Shown here piece after piece: positions 7,206-13,732 of a stretch of DNA of 15,147 nt (within the stretch, counting starts at the first letter, position 1; every line of letters starts with the position of its first letter). Origin of the DNA: CAJQND01 sp051010095 (GTDB taxonomy: Bacteria > Pseudomonadota > Alphaproteobacteria > Rhizobiales > CAJQND01). The notes beneath the pieces are model-generated. The model made no database searches, was not told the DNA's origin, and was given only the letters and a program-made list of their open reading frames with translations. Location of the stretch: contig JBPCVX010000031.1 of assembly GCA_051010095.1 (NCBI GenBank), forward strand, positions 1 through 15,147, given 5' to 3'. A program made the position numbers and the translations under genes.

Positions 7206-7320
7206 TTTTCCTCTCCTAAACTAATGTTGGAGCGAATGTGGATAATTCCCGCTGAATAGGCTCTGAAAACACTGTTCACATAGCATTCACGTAAAGGAGA
7301 GGTCTGTTAAGATTTTGAAA

Positions 7321-7539
7321 TTAAGCGATAATATCTGGGAGCAAAGAGTTCTCAAGAACGATGATCTCGTCTTTGAGGGCGAGCTTCTCTTTCTTTAAAC
7401 GCCGGAGGTGAAGTTGATTTAGGCCGCCTTTGACCTCCGCCTCCATCTCGCGAATTTCCGCATCAAGCTCTTGGTGGCGGACACGTAATTTTTCAAGCAA
7501 TTCCAGCGTTTTAGCTGGGTTTTTGGTCTGAGACATCAT
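7321..7539 (-). CDS. YdcH/DUF465 family small coiled-coil protein
   Basis: This 72-residue, highly charged helical protein resembles the YdcH (DUF465) family, whose function is not established. After a short N-terminus the chain is almost all heptad-like helix: a first helix (LELLEKLRVRHQELDAEI), a turn around KGG, and the family signature HLRRLKKEKLALKDEIIVLE. This is a helical hairpin with the conserved KxxLxLKDEI core. Two Met codons are adjacent (7537-7539 and 7534-7536), preceded by GGGAGG at good spacing. It diverges from a second DUF465 gene at 7723 and is upstream of the secreted protein and purE on the same strand. Confidence 0.85.
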   Translation of the reverse strand: MMSQTKNPAKTLELLEKLRVRHQELDAEIREMEAEVKGGLNQLHLRRLKKEKLALKDEIIVLENSLLPDIIA

Positions 7540-7722
7540 GAGTCCTCCCAGTCCTCAAACAACTCATGCAACTCTATTGTCCTATTGAATCGAGCAATGC
7601 GCAAGTGGCACGTAACATAGCAGTAAATAACCGTGTTTTCCCGGCATTCGGGTGACAAAAGTCGACAAGATGACGATTCTGTGTCAGTCTTTTAGTTGTA
7701 ACCAATTGCAGAGGAGTGATCC

Positions 7723-7899
7723 ATGACCGTTCAGGCGCATTTGAGTGAACTGACAACCAAGCATCAGAATCTTGAAGAAAAAATCGAAGAAGCCCTTCAT
7801 CATCCGTCAGTTGATGACTTGGAAATCAATGATCTCAAACGTCAAAAGCTTATGATCAAGGACGAAATCGCCAAGCTTAAAGCTGAGGTCGCCGCATAA
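7723..7899 (+). CDS. YdcH/DUF465 family small coiled-coil protein, second copy
   Basis: This 58-residue protein starts MTVQAHLSELTTKHQNLEEK and contains the DUF465 signature HHPSVDDLEINDLKRQKL followed by KDEIAKLKAE. It is more typical of the family than the copy at 7321-7539: first helix, HPSxDD turn, then the KxxLxxKDEI helix. GAGGAG (7711-7716) lies 6 bases before the ATG. It is transcribed away from its paralogue across a 183-base shared intergenic region and is followed by two hairpins. The family is common next to purEK in Hyphomicrobiales. The function is unknown. Confidence 0.88.
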   Translation: MTVQAHLSELTTKHQNLEEKIEEALHHPSVDDLEINDLKRQKLMIKDEIAKLKAEVAA

Positions 7900-7903
7900 G
7901 CAC

Positions 7904-7930
7904 AGCCTCTCTTTTATACAGGGGCTTTCT
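7904..7930 (+). terminator. Terminator after the plus-strand DUF465 gene
   Basis: AGCCTCT (7904-7910) pairs with AGGGGCT (7920-7926), 7 bp with one G-U pair, around the A/T-rich loop CTTTTATAC. The stem is followed by TTCTTAAA. It begins 5 bases after the stop of the 58-residue protein. The T-tract is short, so efficiency may be moderate. Confidence 0.65.
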
Positions 7931-7972
7931 TAAATCACTTTCACCCGGTTTGCCGTATGAGCATGCCGGTTC

Positions 7973-8005
7973 GAGGGCGTATTATTTTTAAACGCCCTCA
8001 TTTTA
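7973..8005. terminator. Hairpin terminator between convergent genes
   Basis: GAGGGCGT (7973-7980) and ACGCCCTC (7992-7999) form a perfect 8-bp stem around an 11-base A/T-rich loop. On the plus strand it is followed by ATTTTAC. It stands between the convergent DUF465 and acyl-CoA synthetase genes, 28 bases past the synthetase stop, and could end transcripts from both sides. Confidence 0.65.
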
Positions 8006-8026
8006 CGCATCCAAAATTACCTAAAA

Positions 8027-9652
8027 TCAATCCTGCTGTGCCAACTCGCGCAGCTTGAACTTCTGAATTTTGCCTGTGGATGTTTTTGGCAGCTCCGAAA
8101 ACACAACATGGCGCGGGCATTTGTAGCGCGCCAGATGTTCACGGCAATGGTCGATCATTTCCTCTTCTGATGCGGTTTCACCAGGCATCAGCTCGACAAA
8201 GGCGCATGGGGTTTCGCCCCATTTGTCGTCGGGCTTTGCAACAACCGCTGCAGCTTGCACTTTCGGGTGCTTATAGAGTGTATCCTCAACTTCAATCGAA
8301 GAGATGTTCTCGCCACCTGAGATAATGATATCCTTCGAGCGATCTTTCAGTTGAATATAGCCATCACCGTGACGTACCCCCAGATCGCCTGAATGGAACC
8401 ACCCGCCATGGAATGCTTCCTGGCTGGCTGAAGGGTTTTTCAGATAGCCTTTCATCACAATGTTGCCCTTGAACATCACCTCGCCAATGGTCTCGCCATC
8501 GCGCGGCACGGGCTGCATGGTTTCAGGATCGATTACATCGAGATCTTCTAACGCTGGATAGCGCACACCCTGGCGCGCCTTGCGGGTGGCGCGGGCCACT
8601 GGCTCCAGCTCATCCCATTCGGCTTTCCATTGGTTTACAACGGCAGGCCCATAGGTTTCGGTGAGCCCATATACATGGGTCACGTTAAAGCCCGCATCGG
8701 CCATACCCGCCAAAACTGATTCAGGTGGTGGGGCGGCGGCCGTGATGAATTGCACCACATGCGGCAAGTCGCGTTTTTCATCTTCTGGTGCGTTAAGAAG
8801 TGTCGACATGACAACCGGCGCGCCACACAGATGGGTCACCTTATGATCGGCAATAGCATCAAAAATCGCCTGCGCGCGCACCCAGCGCAAGCACACATGA
8901 ACGCCAGCAGTTACACACACAGACCACGGGAAGCACCAGCCATTGCAGTGAAACATGGGCAGGGTCCAAAGATAAACAGGCATATCGGTCATCTTGGCGG
9001 AGACAACATTGCCATAGCCCATCATGTAAGCACCGCGATGGTGATAGACCACGCCCTTGGGGTTGCCCGTGGTGCCTGATGTATAGTTCAAGGAAATTGC
9101 ATCCCATTCATCATCTGGCGGGCTCCATGCAAAGGTCTCATCGCCTGGCGCGATAAAATCTTCATATTCCATCTCGCCCAGCATCTCGCCATCCTGGGCA
9201 AATTCGGGATCATCATAGTCGATCACCAGAGGGTTTACCTCTGCCAGCGCCAGCGCTTCTTTCATGGTGGCGGCAAATTCACGATCGGTGATAACAATCT
9301 TGGCGTCCGCATGATCGAGCATAAAAGCCACATTGGCCGCATCAAGCCGGGTGTTGATTGAATGCAAAACCCCGCCGGTCATCGGCACGCCGTAGTGGCA
9401 CTCGAGCATGGGCGGTGTGTTCGACAGCATTGCCGACACCGTATCGCCACGGGAGATGCCGTGCTTTGATAGAACAGAGGCAAGTTTGCGCGAACGTGCG
9501 TAAAACTCCCCATAGGTAAATTGCTGACTGCCATGGATGATGGCCACACGGTCTGGGAACACCATGGCTGAACGCTGCAAAAAGCTAATGGGGGTCATCT
9601 GCTGAAAATTTGCAGCGTTTTTGTCCAGATCAATATCGTATGGATTGGCCAT
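8027..9652 (-). CDS. AMP-forming acyl-CoA synthetase (fatty or other carboxylic acid-CoA ligase)
   Basis: It activates a carboxylic acid to its acyl-adenylate and then to the CoA thioester. The 541-residue protein of the ANL superfamily is complete. It shows the A3 phosphate loop YTSGTTGNPKG (190-200), the acid-pocket region PMFHCNGWCFPW (232-243), GLTETYGP (329-336), GGWFHSGDLG (416-425), the hinge KDRSKDIIISGGENIS (436-451) and the catalytic A10 Lys528 in STGKIQK. The N-terminal MANPYDIDLDKNAANF is typical of a large group of proteobacterial enzymes annotated as medium/long-chain or unspecified acyl-CoA synthetases, related to plant peroxisomal AAE ligases. Substrate chain length cannot be read off; DmdB-like (methylmercaptopropionate) activity also cannot be excluded. 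AAGGAG lies about 11 bases before the ATG. It is 74 bases downstream of the methyltransferase gene on the same strand. Confidence 0.93.
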   Translation of the reverse strand: MANPYDIDLDKNAANFQQMTPISFLQRSAMVFPDRVAIIHGSQQFTYGEFYARSRKLASVLSKHGISRGDTVSAMLSNTPPMLECHYGVPMTGGVLHSINTRLDAANVAFMLDHADAKIVITDREFAATMKEALALAEVNPLVIDYDDPEFAQDGEMLGEMEYEDFIAPGDETFAWSPPDDEWDAISLNYTSGTTGNPKGVVYHHRGAYMMGYGNVVSAKMTDMPVYLWTLPMFHCNGWCFPWSVCVTAGVHVCLRWVRAQAIFDAIADHKVTHLCGAPVVMSTLLNAPEDEKRDLPHVVQFITAAAPPPESVLAGMADAGFNVTHVYGLTETYGPAVVNQWKAEWDELEPVARATRKARQGVRYPALEDLDVIDPETMQPVPRDGETIGEVMFKGNIVMKGYLKNPSASQEAFHGGWFHSGDLGVRHGDGYIQLKDRSKDIIISGGENISSIEVEDTLYKHPKVQAAAVVAKPDDKWGETPCAFVELMPGETASEEEMIDHCREHLARYKCPRHVVFSELPKTSTGKIQKFKLRELAQQD

Positions 9653-9726
9653 TTTGCCACGCGCTCCTTGCTGTCACATAGTCGGGCGGCAAGCTAATCG
9701 AAGTGAATGCGCGCGGCAAGATATCT

Positions 9727-10515
9727 TTATGGCTTATGTCCGCGGAAGTGATGGGGGCAATGCTCGCCGGTTTGCAGAACCTGCAACATTGCCGACCAGG
9801 TTTCGATATTGTGGTCGACCATTTCCTTTCCCGCCGCTTCAATCGCTGGCAGGTAAAGATTACCACGCAAGGCGGCCAGCTCATGGCGCGCCGTTTCCAA
9901 ATACCATTCATTGCGGTTGGTAAGCTGCACCTGTTCAAAGCCTGCACTTTCCAGGGCCGCGCGGTATCGTTCCGGCGAGGCCATGCCAAAATTTAGCCCT
10001 TCAAGGGCCAGATAGTCCTGCATCTCTTGTGAGGGTTCATTGTCATCAGCGCGCAACCAGTCGCTTGCTGCACACCACCCGCCAGGTTTCAGCACCCGAA
10101 AAATTTCCGCAAAAAGTGCTTCTTTGTCTGAGATGTGGATGAGCGCATCTTTTGAAAACACTGCATCAAAGCTCGCATCATCAAATGGCAGTGGGCCGGG
10201 GTCGACTTTTTGAAATGAAATCCTGGGCGCAATGTCGGGATGGGCGCTCAAATGTTCTCTTGCACGCTCCAGCACCGGTTCTTCTATGTCGATGCCGGTC
10301 ACATGCGCGCAATTGTGCGTCTGTACCAGGCGGAGGGTAACACCACCTGCACCACAGCCGATATCGAGAACGTTCAGCCCAGAGAATTCGAGGCCAAACA
10401 GCACAAGATCGACTTCCTGGCTTCCGCCGGGCGAAAGATAACCCTCGCCCCATACTGTTTCCAAAAAGGCAATGAGATCGTCTGGATAATCGAGTTCTGT
10501 TGAGCTCTCAGCCAT
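9727..10515 (-). CDS. SAM-dependent class I methyltransferase
   Basis: This 262-residue cytoplasmic methyltransferase has motif I VLDIGCGAGG (49-58), the acidic residue after strand 2 in TGIDIEEP (Asp76), PLPFDDASFDAVFSKDALIHI (108-128) and FRVLKPGG (139-146). The N-terminal WGEGYLSPGG (22-31) and the motif spacing resemble phosphoethanolamine N-methyltransferases and related small-molecule N-methyltransferases. I infer a small-molecule rather than protein or RNA substrate, but the substrate is not identified. A strong GGGAGGAG site lies 5 bases before the ATG. The gene starts 50 bases after leuD and could be transcribed with it; the acyl-CoA synthetase follows. The C-terminus ends in a His-rich stretch (EHCPHHFRGHKP). 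Confidence 0.9.
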   Translation of the reverse strand: MAESSTELDYPDDLIAFLETVWGEGYLSPGGSQEVDLVLFGLEFSGLNVLDIGCGAGGVTLRLVQTHNCAHVTGIDIEEPVLERAREHLSAHPDIAPRISFQKVDPGPLPFDDASFDAVFSKDALIHISDKEALFAEIFRVLKPGGWCAASDWLRADDNEPSQEMQDYLALEGLNFGMASPERYRAALESAGFEQVQLTNRNEWYLETARHELAALRGNLYLPAIEAAGKEMVDHNIETWSAMLQVLQTGEHCPHHFRGHKP

Positions 10516-10565
10516 GAATGCTCCTCCCAGTTAAGCATACATGAAATGTTAGAGGGACGTGAAGT

Positions 10566-11171
10566 CTATAGCCAGGGGTGACTATCGGCTCTCTTGTCCT
10601 CATAAGTGTCGATATGGGTGTCTTTTTTAAGCGTCAGCCCCACATCGTCCAAACCCTCAAGCAGGCACTGTTTCTTAAATGGATCAAGCTCAAAGGAGAT
10701 TTCACCTCCATCAGGGCCAGAGATGACCTGGCGCTCGAGATCCACTGTAATGACAGCATTTGCACCGCGTTCAGCGTCATCCATCAGTTTGTCGACATCT
10801 TCCTGGGGAAGCTTGATGGGCAGAATGCCGTTCTTAAAGCAGTTATTGTAGAAAATATCGGCAAAACTAGGCGCGATTACACAGCGGATGCCGAAGTCCA
10901 GCAACGCCCATGGCGCATGCTCGCGCGATGAACCGCAGCCAAAATTGTCGCCTGCAACAAGAATTTCAGCATTGCGGTACGCGGGTTTGTTCAACACAAA
11001 CTCTTCGCGTTCGGTGCCATCATCATTGAAACGCATCTCGTCAAACAGATTAGTGCCAAGACCAGTGCGCTTGATGGTCTTCAGGAACTGTTTTGGAATA
11101 ATCATGTCGGTATCGACATTGATCATCGGCAAAGGTGCGGCGACACCTGTGAGTACAGTAAATTTTTCCAT
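10566..11171 (-). CDS. leuD: 3-isopropylmalate dehydratase small subunit
   Basis: It is the swivelling-domain subunit that pairs with the iron-sulfur large subunit LeuC to isomerise 2-isopropylmalate to 3-isopropylmalate in leucine synthesis. The 201 residues match bacterial LeuD. Motifs are PMINVDTDMIIPKQFL (15-30), the signature GDNFGCGSSREHAPWAL (74-90), FADIFYNNCFKNGILPI and the C-terminal LDDVGLTLKK. A GAAGGCG ribosome site lies 7 bases before the ATG. leuC is not in the window and leuB is far to the left on the opposite strand, so the leucine genes are split. Upstream lies the ABC permease gene (92-base gap with a hairpin). Confidence 0.97.
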   Translation of the reverse strand: MEKFTVLTGVAAPLPMINVDTDMIIPKQFLKTIKRTGLGTNLFDEMRFNDDGTEREEFVLNKPAYRNAEILVAGDNFGCGSSREHAPWALLDFGIRCVIAPSFADIFYNNCFKNGILPIKLPQEDVDKLMDDAERGANAVITVDLERQVISGPDGGEISFELDPFKKQCLLEGLDDVGLTLKKDTHIDTYEDKRADSHPWL

Positions 11172-11232
11172 GTTTTTACGCCTTCAACAATTTTCCTCTA
11201 AATGCGCCTTCCCAGCACATTGGTCAAGTCCC

Positions 11233-11265
11233 AGAGCGTTTCCATCTTATGGTGTCACACGCTCT
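11233..11265. repeat. Palindromic hairpin after the ABC permease, possibly a dispersed repeat
   Basis: AGAGCGT (11233-11239) and ACGCTCT (11259-11265) form a perfect 7-bp outer stem. Inside it CCAT (11242-11245) pairs with ATGG (11249-11252) around CTT. The element overlaps the permease stop codon (11264-11266). AGAGCGT-bounded palindromes are, from memory, common as intergenic repeats in Hyphomicrobiales genomes, so this may be one copy of such a family. Only one copy is in the window. It could also end or stabilise the permease transcript. Confidence 0.5.
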
Positions 11266-12010
11266 AACGCTCATCCGCCCGCATACGCCCCTCAAGCCAG
11301 CGCACGCCAGCAGAGACAACAAGGATCAACACCAGATATTCCAGAACGAGAATGGTGTAGATTTCCAGCGGTCTGTATTCGGTGACCACCAATTCGTTTG
11401 CGCGCCGCGTCAGCTCTTGCATGCCAATCACAGAGACCAGCGACGACATTTTAAGCATGTAAACAAGCTGATTGCCGAGTGGTGGCAAAATGCGGCGAAT
11501 GGCTTGCGGCAGTATTACATAACGCATTGTGTCGTAGTAATTGAGCGAGACCGACTGTGCCGCCTCATATTGTCCGCGATGGATTGACTGTATGCCACCG
11601 CGGAAGATTTCTGCCTGAAATGCGCTGTCTGATAAGGCGAGCGCGATAACACCTGCCCAAAATACCGAGATTTCAATGCTCGCCACCTGTGGCAAGCCGT
11701 AATAAACCCAAAGGATCAACACCAGAATGGGCACCGCGCGCACAATCTCAACGTAACCTCGGTTGAACCAGCGGTAGGAGCGCTTTTCAGACAATCCCGG
11801 CAAGGCCACCAGCAGGCCAACCACAACTGATATTGCAATTGCCGTGAAAGACAACAACAAGGTGTATTTCAATCCACCGAGCAAAAAGCCAAGGTTGACG
11901 CGTCCGGATTCCGTATTGGGTGAAACAACATACCACCCCCAATTAGCGGAACAGCCGGAAACAGCGATTGCACAAAAGGCCAACAGAAGTGCAGTTTTTA
12001 ATTTCGTCAT
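11264..12010 (-). CDS. Amino acid-type ABC transporter permease
   Basis: This is an inner-membrane permease of the HisM/GlnP (polar amino acid) family, 248 residues. It has about five hydrophobic helices after the N-terminus and the conserved cytoplasmic EAA loop YEAAQSVSLNYYDTMRYVIL (148-167) continuing into PQAIRRILPPLGNQ, which docks with the ATPase. EIVRAVPILVLILWVYY is the usual family segment. The N-terminus is unusual: a basic start, a hydrophobic stretch and V-S-G-C (17-20), which reads as a lipoprotein signal, followed by NWGWYVVSP. TAGGGG overlapping the ATPase stop supplies a ribosome site 7 bases before the ATG. Only one permease gene is present, so the channel is probably a homodimer. 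The solute is unknown. Confidence 0.93.
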   Translation of the reverse strand: MTKLKTALLLAFCAIAVSGCSANWGWYVVSPNTESGRVNLGFLLGGLKYTLLLSFTAIAISVVVGLLVALPGLSEKRSYRWFNRGYVEIVRAVPILVLILWVYYGLPQVASIEISVFWAGVIALALSDSAFQAEIFRGGIQSIHRGQYEAAQSVSLNYYDTMRYVILPQAIRRILPPLGNQLVYMLKMSSLVSVIGMQELTRRANELVVTEYRPLEIYTILVLEYLVLILVVSAGVRWLEGRMRADER

Positions 12011-12020
12011 ATCTGTGCCC

Positions 12021-12776
12021 CTAATGCGCTAAAATTTGTTTTAGAAAAAGCTGACAACGTTCGCTGTCTGGTTGGGTGAAGAATTTTTCCGGCGGCGACA
12101 TTTCCACCACTTCACCCTGATCCATAAACACCATCGTGTCGGCCACCCGGCGTGCAAACCCCATTTCATGTGTCACCACAATCATGGTCATGCCGGTTTC
12201 CGCCAGCTCGGTCATAACATCCAGCACCTCGGAGATCATTTCTGGATCAAGTGCCGATGTTGGTTCATCAAACAGCAAAATGCGCGGCTCCATGCAAAGT
12301 GACCGTGCGATTGCCACGCGCTGCTGCTGGCCGCCGGAAAGTTGCGCGGGGTATTTTGCTGCCTGCTCTGGTATATGCACCTTGCCCAGATAGTCCATGG
12401 CGCGCTCTTCAGCGTCTGCCTTTGACATTTTGCGTGCGCGTATTGGCCCCAAGGTGAGGTTTTCAAGAACGGTGAGGTGGGGAAACAGATTGAACTGCTG
12501 AAAGACCATGCCAACCTCTGAACGGATGGTTCTGATTGCCTCGGCATTGTCAGTGAGTTCTACGCCATCAACAACAATCTGGCCTTGCTCGTGCTTTTCC
12601 AAGTGATTGATACAGCGGATCATGGTGGACTTTCCCGATCCGGAAGGCCCACACACCACCACTTTCTCACCTGTTTTCACCTCAATACTAACGTCTTTGA
12701 GAGCTTGGAAGGTGCCATACCATTTACAAACATCTTTAAGAATGATTAGCGGCGTTTCCGCCATATCTGCAGTCAT
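12021..12776 (-). CDS. Amino acid-type ABC transporter ATP-binding protein
   Basis: This is the cytoplasmic ATPase of the importer, 251 residues, of the GlnQ/HisP/ArtP type. It shows the Walker A loop GPSGSGKST (43-51), the Q-loop VFQQFNLFPH (91-100), the signature LSGGQQQR (146-153), the Walker B and D-loop ILLFDEPTSALD (166-177) and the switch His203 in VVTHEMGFAR. The frame is open further upstream, but I start at the ATG at 12776 because AAGGGG lies 6 bases before it and the protein then has normal family length; an internal ATG at 12764 is a weaker alternative. The permease gene follows after 10 bases. The binding-protein gene diverges at 12886. Confidence 0.96.
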   Translation of the reverse strand: MTADMAETPLIILKDVCKWYGTFQALKDVSIEVKTGEKVVVCGPSGSGKSTMIRCINHLEKHEQGQIVVDGVELTDNAEAIRTIRSEVGMVFQQFNLFPHLTVLENLTLGPIRARKMSKADAEERAMDYLGKVHIPEQAAKYPAQLSGGQQQRVAIARSLCMEPRILLFDEPTSALDPEMISEVLDVMTELAETGMTMIVVTHEMGFARRVADTMVFMDQGEVVEMSPPEKFFTQPDSERCQLFLKQILAH

Positions 12777-12885
12777 AAATTGCCCCTTATGTATGCGCGC
12801 CATTGTGCCGGGCGCGAATTTGTATATTCTCTGGTTCAAGACCGGATAACAAGCTGGTCGAAAAATAAATTTACGGGAGCGGATA
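12777..12885. promoter_or_regulatory. Divergent promoter region of the ABC importer
   Basis: These 109 bases separate the ATPase (minus) and binding-protein (plus) starts and must hold the promoters of both arms, allowing joint control. A GC-rich inverted repeat, CGCGCC (12796-12801) and GGCGCG (12811-12816), sits just upstream of the ATPase ribosome site and could be an operator or leader hairpin. The binding-protein gene has GGGAGCGG close to its ATG. No convincing -35/-10 pair was found by eye. Confidence 0.5.
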
Positions 12886-13662
12886 ATGAGAATCCTTAAA
12901 TTCCTCTGTGCAGCCGTGCTGTTAGTGGCAGTTAGCGTGCAAGCACAGGCCCAAGGCGCGTTAAATGACATATTAAACAATGGCGTTCTGAAGGTCGGCA
13001 CTACTGGCGACTGGAACCCAATGACCATGAAAGACCCGGCCACAAATTCATACCGCGGTTACGACATTGATGTGATGACCGAACTTGCCAAAGATCTTGG
13101 CGTAGAGGTCAAATTTGTTCCAGCAGACTGGAAGACTCTCGTCTCTGGCGTCACTTCAGGCAAATATCACATGACTGGTTCAGCTTCTCTGAAACCAAGC
13201 CGTGCCAAAGTTGCTGGTTTTTCTAACAGCTACTTTTCGCTTGCAACGGTTCCGTTGGTTCAAGCCAAAGATGCCGACAAATATAAAGACTGGGCAGACC
13301 TGGACAAAGAGGGCGTAACGGTTGCTGCAACCCTTGGCACAACCCAGGAAGACCAAGTTAAGCGATTTTTCCCGAATGCCACCCACAAGATTGTGGAAGC
13401 ACCAGCCCGCGACTTCCAGGAAGTTTTGGCAGGGCGTGCAGATGCGCACATCACCTCAAATGTTGAAGCCTATAAGCTGGTGGAAAAATATCCTCAGATG
13501 ATGGTTGTTCCCGTGAAGGAAGCCCGCGCGCGCACACCAATTGCTATGCTGTTGCCGCAAGGCGACCAGGTGTGGATCAATTTTGTGAACACTTGGATAC
13601 AGCTAAAAACCGAGCGTGGATTTTTTGACGAGCTGGGCCGCAAGTGGAAGCTCTCAAACTAA
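12886..13662 (+). CDS. Periplasmic solute-binding protein, family 3, PheC-like
   Basis: This 258-residue secreted protein captures the solute for the adjacent importer. A Sec signal peptide (MRILKF, then a hydrophobic core) ends near residue 22 (VQAQA|QG). The mature chain follows the family-3 fold: LKVGTTGDWNPMT (36-48), GYDIDVMTELAKDLGV (58-73) and the ligand-carboxylate Arg106 in LKPSRAKVAGFS. The second lobe carries VTVAATLGTTQ and AGRADAHITSNVEAY. The TTGDWNP opening and the Asn/Glu in place of the usual Asp of amino-acid binders recall cyclohexadienyl dehydratase (PheC) and relatives. So the ligand may not be a standard amino acid, or the protein may have enzymatic character; importer context favours binding. 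A strong terminator follows 24 bases after the stop. Confidence 0.92.
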   Translation: MRILKFLCAAVLLVAVSVQAQAQGALNDILNNGVLKVGTTGDWNPMTMKDPATNSYRGYDIDVMTELAKDLGVEVKFVPADWKTLVSGVTSGKYHMTGSASLKPSRAKVAGFSNSYFSLATVPLVQAKDADKYKDWADLDKEGVTVAATLGTTQEDQVKRFFPNATHKIVEAPARDFQEVLAGRADAHITSNVEAYKLVEKYPQMMVVPVKEARARTPIAMLLPQGDQVWINFVNTWIQLKTERGFFDELGRKWKLSN

Positions 13663-13686
13663 TCTATTGCGAGTATTACGTTAAAA

Positions 13687-13715
13687 GGCGGGCCTCTTTC
13701 AGGTCCGTCTTTTTT
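13687..13715 (+). terminator. Rho-independent terminator after the binding-protein gene
   Basis: GGCGGGCCT (13687-13695) and AGGTCCGTC (13701-13709) form a 9-bp stem, with two G-U pairs, around CTTTC. Six T residues follow at once (13710-13715). It separates the abundant-type binding-protein transcript from the GST gene, which starts 17 bases later, although partial read-through into the GST gene is possible. Confidence 0.88.
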
Positions 13716-13732
13716 ATGAACAGAGGCGCAAA

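Noticed and set aside
7303..7395. Short plus-strand frame starting at a TTG after AGGAGAGG (7295-7302)
   Set aside because: It is antisense to a DUF465 gene, only about 27 codons long and has no motif. The AGGAGAGG is better explained as a complement of the ribosome site of the secreted protein or as chance.
10888..11385. Plus-strand 165-codon open frame over the leuD start and permease end
   Set aside because: It is antisense to two certain genes and to the intergenic hairpin, and shows no recognisable domain.
12777..13043. Possible N-terminal extension of the ABC ATPase
   Set aside because: The extension would overlap the divergent binding-protein gene. The ATG at 12776 has a strong ribosome site and gives normal length.
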